A stretch of 64,000 nt of DNA from Bradyrhizobium iriomotense (GTDB taxonomy: Bacteria > Pseudomonadota > Alphaproteobacteria > Rhizobiales > Xanthobacteraceae). A program made the translations under genes and the position numbers. Position 1 is the first letter of the stretch, and each line of letters starts with the position of its first letter. Below, one piece after another: positions 45,501 to 53,117 of the stretch. Under the pieces are notes generated by a model, which was not told the DNA's origin, ran no database searches, and was given only the letters and a program-made list of their open reading frames with translations. The stretch is taken from NCBI RefSeq assembly GCF_018129405.1, contig NZ_JAFCLP010000005.1:293976-357975 (forward strand). The letters run 5' to 3'.

Positions 45501-45684
45501 GACGCTGCCGGGTTCGGCCTTTGTCGTGAATGGCGCTGCGCAGGCGCGCGATGCAGCGCTGACCACGGCATCGGTGCAGATGAACTGGATGAACGGCTGG
45601 TCCGCGTCGGCAACCTTCGAGGGCGAATTCTCGAACGTCACGCGGTCCTATGCCGGCAAGGGCGTCGTGCGCTACGCGTGGTAG
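42553..45684 (+). CDS. Autotransporter (type V secretion) with 23-residue repeats
   Basis: From the GTG at 42553 (preceded by GGAGAG) the product is 1043 residues, with 42529 an alternative ATG. A long signal sequence (hydrophobic LLVGVAALFVGLGLW, cleavage near ANA-LC) is followed by a passenger with about fourteen imperfect 23-residue repeats, each carrying a pattern like TVTNxGTITVG, predicted to form a beta-helix. A Gly/Thr-rich patch region follows (GGTLLLAGTINGTVAVASGG). The final 280 residues are an outer-membrane beta-barrel with terminal W (VVRYAW). It is probably a surface adhesin-like protein. No protease triad is visible in the passenger. Confidence 0.9.
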   Translation: MRGEGLSRRQGRLRRRGAVLLVGVAALFVGLGLWTTPANALCAPDPATSGQTVTCSGTDADGFQAGAGVDSLNVNVLSGATVNDNGTLSIGVNNSSTVTNNGTLSAGSGLIGIGVDGANTVTNNGTITVLDNGRGILAIDHNIIANAGTIAAGNSGIAISVGDSNTVTNSGALSIGASGAGIFAGQNNTITNAATGTITGVDDSIGIYAVSGVTVTNAGTITVGDSTGFSGGILVISNNNTVTNAATGTITAGQNAAGVFMQGNVQTASNFGTITAGDFGVGIAVLGDDSKITNGGTINVGGSGSAGISMQGDRATISQSGTINVGLAGAGIAYNGSSSTITNNGRITGADSVEGLFVVGDSNTITNSGTITVGTFGVGIDVSALSTTNQIVNTGTITVGANGTGIMLSGGASLFNSGTINAGASGAVAIDFCGCGSNTLTLGPGSVINGQVLASGTDTFQLGGTGKDTFNLDLIGVGLQYDGFSTFNKVDGSTWTVTGTGNQDWNVLGGTLLLAGTINGTVAVASGGTFGGVGTVGTTTVNGGALAPGNPTGTLTVSGDLTFTSASSYMVQVSGASNGLAVVTGTATLGGATVVVVPTGSIAKHYTILTATTLPDSFNPVVAGLSSNLHATLSYDLHNAYLDLALGYGGGLNVNQQNVANVLTKFFNSTGSLPVALANLSPAGLTQASGESATGSQQTTFNAMNLFINLLTDVFGSGRSGAPGATPYADDASAYAATGKNARDKNARDALASIYRKAPAATFEQRWDVWAAGYGGSQTTDGNTALGSNTSSSSVYGTAVGLDYRFSPSTIAGFALAGGGTGFNVNGLGWGRSDLFQAGAFVRHTEGPAYIAAALAYGWQDVTTNRIVTAAGVDQLRAQFNANAFSGRIEGGYRYATQWIGLTPYAAAQATLFSLPNYSEFAVVGNNTFALNYAAKDVTSTRTELGLRADKSFAAAGGLMTLRGRLAWAHDFNPDRTVGAVFQTLPGSAFVVNGAAQARDAALTTASVQMNWMNGWSASATFEGEFSNVTRSYAGKGVVRYAW

Positions 45685-45687
45685 GCG

Positions 45688-46509
45688 TCACCGCTTCTTC
45701 TGCTCGGGCTGGCGCGGCGGCCGCGGCGGCACGGGCGTGCCGGCCATCTTGTTGGCGGTCTCGCTTACGTCGAGCAGCGAGCGGCGAATGTCCTCGAGAT
45801 AGCTCGCCGACTTCTTCTTCATGGTGTCCGCGAGCTCGCGCAGCCCCTGCACCTTCTCGAACAGCTCGTCGGCCTTGCCGTCGACGAAGCCGGGCACCAC
45901 GCTCTCGATCTTCGTAACCGCTTTGTCGAATCCCGCGAATGCGCTGTCGACCTTGGCCATCACGGAATCGATCTCGCCGCCCTTGCTCCTGAGATCGGCG
46001 GTGGAGGTTTCGAATGTGTGCAGGCCCTCCTTGATCGCAGGAGCGTTGCTTACGATGGTGCGGTCGACACTGTGCAAGGTCTCGACGATGGTTTCGGCGT
46101 CGCTGAGGTCGGCGGTCAGCACGGGGATGCCGTCCGCATCCAGCGGCACCGGCGGCGCGGAGGGCGCGCCTCCGATCAGCGAGATCGCGGCAACGCCAGT
46201 CAGCCCCTGGAACTCGATGCCCGCCACGGTGTCCTTGCGGATCGGCGCGGTGTTGTCGAGCATCACCAGCGCCACGATCCTGCGCGGACTGTCCAGCTTG
46301 ATCGACAGGATCTGGCCGGCAGGCACGCCGTCGAAATTGACCGGGCCGCCGCGGCGCAGGCCGCTGGCGGAGCCGCCCTCGAACACCACGCGCAACTGGC
46401 TGCGGCTCTGGATGGTGCGCCATTTCTGCACGCCGAGCAGGCCGCCGAACGCCACGGCGATCACCGCCAGCGTCGCCGTACCGATCACAAGATTGCTCGC
46501 GCGTGCCAT
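45688..46509 (-). CDS. MlaD/MCE-domain protein (lipid trafficking type)
   Basis: This 273-residue protein has an N-terminal membrane anchor (LVIGTATLAVIAVAFGGLLG) and an MCE domain at about 40-115: LRVVFEGGSASGLRRGGPVNFDGVPAGQI, then GLTGVAAISLIGG. A helical stalk and a Pro/Arg-rich C-terminus follow. MCE proteins form hexameric rings that ferry phospholipids across the periplasm, usually with a MlaE permease and MlaF ATPase encoded alongside. Neither partner is adjacent here. It may work with a distant Mla system. Confidence 0.88.
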   Translation of the reverse strand: MARASNLVIGTATLAVIAVAFGGLLGVQKWRTIQSRSQLRVVFEGGSASGLRRGGPVNFDGVPAGQILSIKLDSPRRIVALVMLDNTAPIRKDTVAGIEFQGLTGVAAISLIGGAPSAPPVPLDADGIPVLTADLSDAETIVETLHSVDRTIVSNAPAIKEGLHTFETSTADLRSKGGEIDSVMAKVDSAFAGFDKAVTKIESVVPGFVDGKADELFEKVQGLRELADTMKKKSASYLEDIRRSLLDVSETANKMAGTPVPPRPPRQPEQKKR

Positions 46510-46635
46510 GAGGCTGAGTCTACGGCCAAAGCGGGGAAGTTGGAAGGAGGCCGCAATGGTACATCGGGCGGGTTAACGACTTTGTCCGCCGAAGCTCGCA
46601 GAGCGAAGGCGGAAGCGTGACCTGCCTCCGCGACG

Positions 46636-48852
46636 TCAATGCCCGGCCGCACGCTTTGCGGCAGCATTGTTCAGCACGATCAGGGCATCGACGGCCACAC
46701 CTGTCCTGGGGTTGATCAGGAACGGGTTGATGTCGATCGAGGCGATCCGGTCCCCGGCATCCGCGATCAAATTGGACAGGCCGACCAGCGCCTTCACCGT
46801 CGAGGTCTCGTGCAAGGCCGGCTTGCCGCGATAGCCGCGCATCTTGATGCCGGCCTTGGTGCGGCCGATCAGGAGCCGCGCCTCGGCTTCGTCCAGCGGC
46901 GCGCCGGCGAGGGCGATGTCCTTCATCAGCTCGATGTCGATGCCGCCGGTTCCGAACAGCACGACAGGGCCCATCTCCGCATCGAGCGAGGCACCGACCA
47001 CGAGCTCGAGATCGGCCTTGACCTGCTGCGCGATCAGGATGCCGTCCAGCTTCGGCTTGCCCTTCAGCTGCTTCACCCGCGCGGTGATGTCGGTGAACGC
47101 CTTCTTCACGTCAGCGGCGCTGTTGAGGTTCAGCACCACGCCGCCGATGTCCGACTTGTGCAGGATCTCGGCGCTGACCACTTTTGCCACGACCGGAAAG
47201 CCTATCTGCCTGGCAATTTTCACAGCCTCCGCCGCCGTCTGCGCGATCGCTTCCTTCGAGATCGGAATGCCATAGGCCTTCAGCAGCTTCTTCGAGGCGA
47301 CCTCGTCGAGCGCGGCGCCGTTCGCCGATTTCAGCGCCTTCTCCAGCACGGCGCGTGCAGCGGGTTTCGAGCTCGAGACGATGTCGGGCACCTCCTTGCG
47401 CAGCTTCGCATAGGCGAGCAGCGACTTGATCGCGGTCACCGCGCGGTCCATGCCCTGCATCACCGCGAGATGCGTCAGCGATTTGCGCAGGCCCTTGGTG
47501 AACTCGGTGAAGCCGATCGACATCGCGCTGATATAGATCACGGGCTTGGCGGCCCGGCCCGCCATCTCGTTGACGATGCGCAAATTGCGCTCGCGCAGCT
47601 CGTGCGGCACCTTCGGCAGCTCGGCGTCGATGATGACGATGTCGATATCAGGATCGTCGATCATCAGCTTGATCGACTTCATGTAGACGGACGGGTCGAC
47701 CACCGCGGCAAAGCCGGCGTCGAGCGGGTTGCCGACGATCGAGCCCGGCCCGAGCATCTTTGCCAGCTCCGCACTGACATGCGGGCTCAGCGGTGCAAAG
47801 TTCAGGCCTTCGGCATAGAACGCGTCGATCAGCATGCCGCGCTTGCCGCCGGACAGCGTCACGGCAGCGAGCCGATCGCCCTTGGGCAAGACTGCGTGAA
47901 CGAAGCATTCGGTGGTCTCGATCAGCTCGTCGAGGCCGCCGACCCTGATCACCCCTTCACGCGTGGCGATGGCGTCGAACGTCTCGATCGATCCTGCCAA
48001 CGCGCCGGTATGCGCCATCGCCGCGGCGCGGCCGCCCTCGGATGCGCCGAGCTTGAGCGCGATCACCGGCTTGCTGGCGGCGCGCGCCGCCTTGCAGGCA
48101 TCGCGGAATGCCTTGGTGTTGCGGACGCCTTCGAGGTAGACCACGATCACCCTGATGCTGGGATCTTCGGCGAAATAGCGCATCAAATCCGGCGTCTCGA
48201 GCCCGGCTTCGTTGCCAGTCGTCACCATGTAGCCGACGCCGACGCCGCGATCTTCAAGCGCCTGGCGGATCGCCATGACGATGGCGCCGGACTGCCCGGC
48301 GATCGCCACCGCGCCCTGTTCCATGGTGACGATTCGATCGTCGATATTGGTGAAGAGCTTTTCGCCCGCGCTCAAATTGCCGAGACAATTCGGCCCGGTG
48401 ACCGCAAGTCCCGTCTCGCGCACGGCCGCCTGCAATTCCGCGGCGAGCTTCTGGCTTTCGTCGTCTTGCAGCTCGCTGAAGCCGGAGGTGACGATGGTGG
48501 CCGAACGCGCGCCGGCCGCGGCCGCGTCGCGGATCACCTGCACGGCGAAGCGTGCCGGCACCAGCACCAGCACGTGATCGGGCTTTTCGGGAAGGCTCGT
48601 AAAATCCTTGTAGCAGCGGACGCCCCAGATCGTCTCGCGTTTGGAATTGACCGGATAGAGCCCGCCCTCGAAACCATATTTGACCAGATTGTTCCAGATG
48701 CGCTCGGCATAATTGCCGGGCTTGTCGGTCGCGCCCACCAGCACGATGTTGTGCGGGTGCAGCATGGCATGGATTCCCTTGACGATGTCGCTGACGTCGG
48801 GCGGCGGAGACCATGGACGGGACGCGGACGCAGCAGACACATGGGCTTCCAT
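46636..48852 (-). CDS. ADP-forming acyl-CoA synthetase (acetate--CoA ligase family)
   Basis: This 738-residue single-chain enzyme has a CoA-binding Rossmann domain (VLVGATDKPGNYAERIW), succinyl-CoA-ligase-like domains with GQSGAIVMAI, a likely phospho-histidine in MAHTGALAGS, and a C-terminal ATP-grasp domain starting near SKKLLKAYGIPISKEAIAQT. It makes acyl-CoA with ADP release, or the reverse for substrate-level phosphorylation. The acyl substrate is unknown. The ATG follows GAGGTCACGCC. It is flanked by unrelated genes. Confidence 0.9.
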   Translation of the reverse strand: MEAHVSAASASRPWSPPPDVSDIVKGIHAMLHPHNIVLVGATDKPGNYAERIWNNLVKYGFEGGLYPVNSKRETIWGVRCYKDFTSLPEKPDHVLVLVPARFAVQVIRDAAAAGARSATIVTSGFSELQDDESQKLAAELQAAVRETGLAVTGPNCLGNLSAGEKLFTNIDDRIVTMEQGAVAIAGQSGAIVMAIRQALEDRGVGVGYMVTTGNEAGLETPDLMRYFAEDPSIRVIVVYLEGVRNTKAFRDACKAARAASKPVIALKLGASEGGRAAAMAHTGALAGSIETFDAIATREGVIRVGGLDELIETTECFVHAVLPKGDRLAAVTLSGGKRGMLIDAFYAEGLNFAPLSPHVSAELAKMLGPGSIVGNPLDAGFAAVVDPSVYMKSIKLMIDDPDIDIVIIDAELPKVPHELRERNLRIVNEMAGRAAKPVIYISAMSIGFTEFTKGLRKSLTHLAVMQGMDRAVTAIKSLLAYAKLRKEVPDIVSSSKPAARAVLEKALKSANGAALDEVASKKLLKAYGIPISKEAIAQTAAEAVKIARQIGFPVVAKVVSAEILHKSDIGGVVLNLNSAADVKKAFTDITARVKQLKGKPKLDGILIAQQVKADLELVVGASLDAEMGPVVLFGTGGIDIELMKDIALAGAPLDEAEARLLIGRTKAGIKMRGYRGKPALHETSTVKALVGLSNLIADAGDRIASIDINPFLINPRTGVAVDALIVLNNAAAKRAAGH

Positions 48853-48986
48853 GGCGTGACCTCACCTGTTGTTCTTATTGGTGTCGCGTCACTCTGTTCT
48901 ATGGCGAGTCCTTTGGCAACTGTGTGGCTGGTATGCCGTGCGGTGGAATGAAGTGCGCATCGGTGCGTGTCAATCCGATCGGCGAT

Positions 48987-49556
48987 CTATCCGTCTGCTC
49001 CAATCAACGTCGCATGCAGGATGTAGCGCTCGGGGCCGGAGGTGACGGCGTCGAATGGCCAGCAGGTCGCGAGAACAAGCTCGAAACCCTGTGCCGTCGC
49101 ATCGATGCCGGATGCATCGAAACGGACCACGCTTGAGGAATCCGCGCGATAGCGAAAGTGGTGTCCGTCGCTGCGCGTGACATCGATGATGTCACCCATG
49201 GCAACATTGCGCAGGAAGCGGAAATGAGTGTCGCGATGCGCGGCATAGACGGCAATCCCGCGTTCGCCCGCATTAGCCGTTTGGTCGACATGTCCGGGTC
49301 CGAAAGCAAGCGCCTGTCCGCTCGCGCCTTCCAGCACGATGGCGCTGGCGCCGATCCGCTTCACCTCGATCCGCGCAACCGGCCAGGTGTCGGCCCACGA
49401 CCACGGCTTGACCGCCTGTCCCGTCGCAATGCTTCGCTCGAACGCCCGCTCCAGCAGCACCTGCGCCAGCCATGCCTTGGCGTGGATGTAGGCGCCGTTG
49501 CCGAACAGGATGAGGCCGAGCAGCGCCAATACCAGGGGAGAGATGAGGCGGGGCAT
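48987..49556 (-). CDS. Class GN (Gram-negative) sortase
   Basis: This 189-residue transpeptidase has an N-terminal membrane anchor (LVLALLGLILFGNGAYIHAKAWLAQVLL). Catalytic residues are His107 in AAHRDTHF, Cys165 in LATCWPFDA and Arg177 in SGPERYILHA. Sortases cut an LPxTG-like signal and join the protein to an acceptor. The class GN family occurs in proteobacteria next to a single VIT/VWA target, which is exactly the arrangement here (target gene 203 bp upstream, same strand). The acceptor in a Gram-negative envelope is not established. Confidence 0.93.
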   Translation of the reverse strand: MPRLISPLVLALLGLILFGNGAYIHAKAWLAQVLLERAFERSIATGQAVKPWSWADTWPVARIEVKRIGASAIVLEGASGQALAFGPGHVDQTANAGERGIAVYAAHRDTHFRFLRNVAMGDIIDVTRSDGHHFRYRADSSSVVRFDASGIDATAQGFELVLATCWPFDAVTSGPERYILHATLIGADG

Positions 49557-49574
49557 TGTGTATCTCTTTGTTGG

Positions 49575-49673
49575 TCATTCCGGGGCGGCTCGCAGAGCCG
49601 AACCCGGAATCTCGAGATTCTCAGGTGCGCAACTGCGCACCATAGTTCGATGCTTCGCATCGCCCCGGAATGA
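49575..49673. repeat. Family C dispersed repeat (TCATTCCGGGGC), copy 1
   Basis: TCATTCCGGGGCGGCTCGCA on the left pairs with CGCATCGCCCCGGAATGA on the right. The inner GAATCTCGAGATTC and GGTGCGCAACTGCGCACC are further palindromes. It lies between the sortase and its target. Confidence 0.9.
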
Positions 49674-49759
49674 CATTCCCCAAAAAAAGGCGCGCGCGGC
49701 CGTTGATGTGGGACGGGCAGCCGCGCGCGCTAACAGAGGAGTTCGGGGATGCTCCTCTC

Positions 49760-52024
49760 TCAAGCGGCGTCAGTGAGCAAGGGCTGACGCCGGTTGAACA
49801 CGAACAGGATCAGGGCGAGCACGATCAGGACAAAACCTGCGATCATCTTCAGTTCGGCCGAGGTTGCAGTCTTGGGCAGGCGGATCGCATCGGGCGCAGC
49901 AGGTGTCGGCCGTCTCGTCGCCGGCTGGTTGCGCGCATCGGCATGGCGTTCGCGCAATTGCGTCGGCGTCAGGTGCGGCCGTTCGCCAAAGACCTTCTCG
50001 AAATCCCAGCCGGCCGGAAGATTGATCGGCAGGTCGCTGAGCTTGAGCGGTTCGCCTTCGGGCCGGCTCGGCGTCTTGTCGACGGCGACGAGGCTGGTGA
50101 GCCGCGTGACGATCTGATGGTCGAGCGCCAGCGCCAGGATCGCCTTGTCGGATTCGTCGGGCGTCATCTCGCGCAGCGTGCGCGCCACCTCGGCATCGCC
50201 GATCTTGCGCCTCGCCCAGAGCTTCGACAGGCCTTTGCCTTCGGCGGCGTTCTGCAGCGGCAGCGTCACCGACCACGGGCGGTCGCCGACGCGTCCCCTG
50301 ATCTCGAGCGAGCCGGCGAGCTTGTCGAGCCTGGCCGCCAGCACCAGCGGCTCGTCGCGATAGACGTCGGGAATGATCGCCGGGGTGACGTCGGCCCTGG
50401 CGTCGGAGAATTTTGCGGTGAGGCCGGTCACGGCGGGATTTTCCAGCTTGGCGAACAGGCCGCGCATGCGCTCCTCGACCTGCTCGACCGAGCCGATATG
50501 GGTGAAGGCGCCGCGGCCGAGCTCGGCGGCGCGCGTCATCAGATAGGTGTTGGGCGCAGAGCCGATGCCGACCATGAACACGCGCGAGCGGCCGCGCATC
50601 GCCGTGACGGTCTCGAACAATTGCTGCTCGTTGCCGATCGCGCCGTCGGTCAGGAATACGATTTGGCGAACCATGTTCGTGTCACTGATCTTGTCGGTCA
50701 GCGCGGCGCGCATCGCCGGCACCATCTCGGTGCCGCCGCGCGCCTGCAATGCGCTGACGAACGCGTTCGCTTCGCCGAGATGGGCGGCATCCGCCGGCAC
50801 GGAGGCCGGGAACAGCACGTCCATGGTGTCGTCGAAACGGATCACGTTGAAGCGGTCATTCGGCTGCAGGCGACCGAGCGCATAGAGCAGGCTCGCCTTG
50901 GCCTGAACGATGGAGGTGCCGCCCATCGAACCGGAATTGTCGATCACGAACACGACCTCGCGCGGCAGCGGCTTCTGCGTTGCCTGCTCGGCGCTGGGTG
51001 GGGTGACGAAGGCGAGCAGGTAATCGGCATCGCCGACATGTTCGCGGAACAGGCCGACCGACGGCGCCTTCTCGGCGGCCGGCTTCCAGGTCAGCTCGAA
51101 ATCGCGGTCGGCGGGGACAACGCCATCAGCGAGCGTGATGATGCGCGTCGCGTTGTCCGGGCTTTCCGTCTTGACGTTATGGTGGTGGCTCCTGACCTCG
51201 CCGAGCGCAAAGCCGGCCTTCAGGCGCACCGTGATGCTGGTCGGATTGACCGGCGCGTTCCTGGCGGGATCCAGCACGGGCGGGGAGATGCGATCGCGAT
51301 CCGGCACGGGATCCGACGTCGTCGCGCCCCAGCCGGAGCCATCCTTGCGGAAGTCGACGCTCTGCACGATCGGCGCCGGATTGTAGCGCGGGGCGACCAC
51401 CAGCGGCAGGCGCAGCGAATATTCATTGCCGGACTGGTGCACCGGCTCCTGATATTCGATCTGCACCAGCACGGTCTCGCCGGGGCCGATATTGGCGACC
51501 GAGTTGGTGAAGATGTTGGGTCGCTCCTGCTCGGTGAGCGCGGCCTTCTGGCCGGCGCCGCGCGCCTGCTCGTAGATCACGCGGGCCTGCTGCCGCTCCT
51601 TGATGTCGCCGACGATGACGCGGTCGCCGACCACCATTTTCAGCGTGTCGACCGCGCCATTGGTCGCGAGCGGATAGACATAAGTGGCTTCGACCCAGTC
51701 CCTGGTCGGATTGCGGAACACCTGGGTGATGCGGGCGCGCAGCGTCGGGCCCGATACCGTGATGTCGATGTCGGTACCGAGGCGGATCGCCTCGGCATAG
51801 GCGCCGTCCTCCTTCAGGAGCAGGCTGCCCGACTTGGCGTCGCCGGGCTGCAGCAGGCTGGCCTGTTCGGTCGTCGCCGACCAGCCCGTCCCGAAGCTCA
51901 CCAGCAGGGCCACGAAGGCGACCAGCATCACCGCGATGCTCTGCGCGAGGAGAAACAATCCGACCTTGATCAGCCGGCTCAACAGCGGGTGTTCGTCGCC
52001 CTCGGCTGTGTCGTAGGTGCTCAT
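49760..52024 (-). CDS. Sortase-target VIT/VWA surface protein
   Basis: From the ATG at 52024 (GGGAG upstream) the protein has 754 residues, and 52063 would add 13. After an N-terminal membrane/signal segment (LIKVGLFLLAQSIAVMLVAFVALL) there is a VIT domain (about 60-190), then a von Willebrand A domain with a MIDAS metal site (VFVIDNSGSMGG). The C-terminus is a classic sorting signal: LPKTA (716-720), a hydrophobic span MIAGFVLIVLALILFVF and an RR stop. It belongs to the family first noted in marine proteobacteria as the partner of a dedicated sortase. Binding partners are unknown. Confidence 0.93.
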   Translation of the reverse strand: MSTYDTAEGDEHPLLSRLIKVGLFLLAQSIAVMLVAFVALLVSFGTGWSATTEQASLLQPGDAKSGSLLLKEDGAYAEAIRLGTDIDITVSGPTLRARITQVFRNPTRDWVEATYVYPLATNGAVDTLKMVVGDRVIVGDIKERQQARVIYEQARGAGQKAALTEQERPNIFTNSVANIGPGETVLVQIEYQEPVHQSGNEYSLRLPLVVAPRYNPAPIVQSVDFRKDGSGWGATTSDPVPDRDRISPPVLDPARNAPVNPTSITVRLKAGFALGEVRSHHHNVKTESPDNATRIITLADGVVPADRDFELTWKPAAEKAPSVGLFREHVGDADYLLAFVTPPSAEQATQKPLPREVVFVIDNSGSMGGTSIVQAKASLLYALGRLQPNDRFNVIRFDDTMDVLFPASVPADAAHLGEANAFVSALQARGGTEMVPAMRAALTDKISDTNMVRQIVFLTDGAIGNEQQLFETVTAMRGRSRVFMVGIGSAPNTYLMTRAAELGRGAFTHIGSVEQVEERMRGLFAKLENPAVTGLTAKFSDARADVTPAIIPDVYRDEPLVLAARLDKLAGSLEIRGRVGDRPWSVTLPLQNAAEGKGLSKLWARRKIGDAEVARTLREMTPDESDKAILALALDHQIVTRLTSLVAVDKTPSRPEGEPLKLSDLPINLPAGWDFEKVFGERPHLTPTQLRERHADARNQPATRRPTPAAPDAIRLPKTATSAELKMIAGFVLIVLALILFVFNRRQPLLTDAA

Positions 52025-52209
52025 TTGGCCTGCTCCCGAAGCATGTTTGCTGGCCGTCAGCATCCGCCGGGAGGGCCTGATTTCGCGAGCAGAATGATCG
52101 GCAATGTTCCGCCGCCGCCAGCCGGACGGCCCCGCCGCCGGGCGGCCATGTGCGGTTTTGTGCTGGTTTGTCCGCCCTGCTAGAATGGGACTCCAAGGCA
52201 GGGTTGACG

Positions 52210-52971
52210 ATGCAGACGCAGGCCGACAAGCAGCTTTCGGACGAGCAGAGCCGCGAGATCGCGGAGACCATTCGCGAGGAGCTGGCCAGACGCCGGATCT
52301 CCCGGCAGGCGCTGGCCGAGCAGGCCAAGCTTAGTCTATCGACGCTGGAGAAGGTTTTAGGCGGCCGCCGGCCGTTCACGCTGGCAACGACGGTCCGGCT
52401 GGAGCAGGCGCTGGGCGTGTCCTTGCGCAAGAGCGCCGCCGTGGTGACGCCTCCTGCCGCAAACGACGTCGCACCCGACAGCCTCGGCTCCTATGCGCAT
52501 CGCGCGGTGACCTGGCTCGAGGACGTCTACATCACCTTGCGCCCGTCCTTCGGCGACAAGGACGCGATCTTCGCCTACCGCACCGAGATCGTCTGGGAGC
52601 CGAAGGTCTCATCGCTGGTCTTTCGCGAGGGTGAGCGGACCGATGCCGCCTATGAGCACACCGGCGAGGTCGCCGTTCCCCATCAGTCCGGCTTCATCTA
52701 CCTCGTCATCATCAAGCACGGCCAGCATCGCGTGATCACGGTGTCGCGGCCGACGGTCGCCGGTGAGATGTACGGCATCATCTCGACGCTCCGTGCCGGC
52801 CCCGGCTCGCAGTTGACGCCGATTGCGGCACCAATCGCCTATGTGCCGATCAGGAATATTCCGAAGCCGTCGTTGGGACGGGTTGCGCCCAGCGACGCCA
52901 ATTATGAGCTGTACCGAAAGCACCTGCGCCGCACGGTGGAAGAGCCGTTCGCGCTGTTCCTGCCGGCATAG
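52210..52971 (+). CDS. XRE-family transcriptional regulator with C-terminal ligand domain
   Basis: This is a 253-residue protein. An N-terminal lambda-repressor-like helix-turn-helix (about 16-75: IREELARRRISRQALAEQAKLSLSTLEKVLGGRRPFTLATTVRLEQAL) is followed by a beta-rich domain of about 150 residues with no family I can name. Its ligand is unknown. The ATG at 52210 lies after AGGGTTGACG. It is divergent from the sortase-target gene (186 bp between starts), which makes that gene a possible target. An intrinsic terminator follows. Confidence 0.85.
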   Translation: MQTQADKQLSDEQSREIAETIREELARRRISRQALAEQAKLSLSTLEKVLGGRRPFTLATTVRLEQALGVSLRKSAAVVTPPAANDVAPDSLGSYAHRAVTWLEDVYITLRPSFGDKDAIFAYRTEIVWEPKVSSLVFREGERTDAAYEHTGEVAVPHQSGFIYLVIIKHGQHRVITVSRPTVAGEMYGIISTLRAGPGSQLTPIAAPIAYVPIRNIPKPSLGRVAPSDANYELYRKHLRRTVEEPFALFLPA

Positions 52972-52998
52972 GGTCGCCTTTGAGGAGCATGGATAAAG

Positions 52999-53026
52999 AG
53001 ATGGCGGCCTCTCGGCCGCCATCTTT
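52999..53026 (+). terminator. Intrinsic terminator after the XRE regulator
   Basis: AGATGGCGGCC-TCTC-GGCCGCCATCT is a perfect 11-bp stem with a 4-base loop, followed by TT and then C. The T run is short but the stem is very stable. Confidence 0.75.
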
Positions 53027-53086
53027 CGTGCACGGACGGTTCGCCGAGAGCTAGCCGGGTTTCTTGTGGTCTTGGGCAGGCACTTC

Positions 53087-53114
53087 AAAACAAAAGCGCC
53101 CGCAAGGGGCGCTT
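53087..53114 (-). terminator. Intrinsic terminator of the acyl-CoA synthetase gene
   Basis: Read on the minus strand, AAGCGCCC-CTTGC-GGGCGCTT is followed by TTGTTTTG, an 8-bp stem with a T-rich tail, just after the stop codon at 53118. Confidence 0.8.
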
Positions 53115-53117
53115 CGA

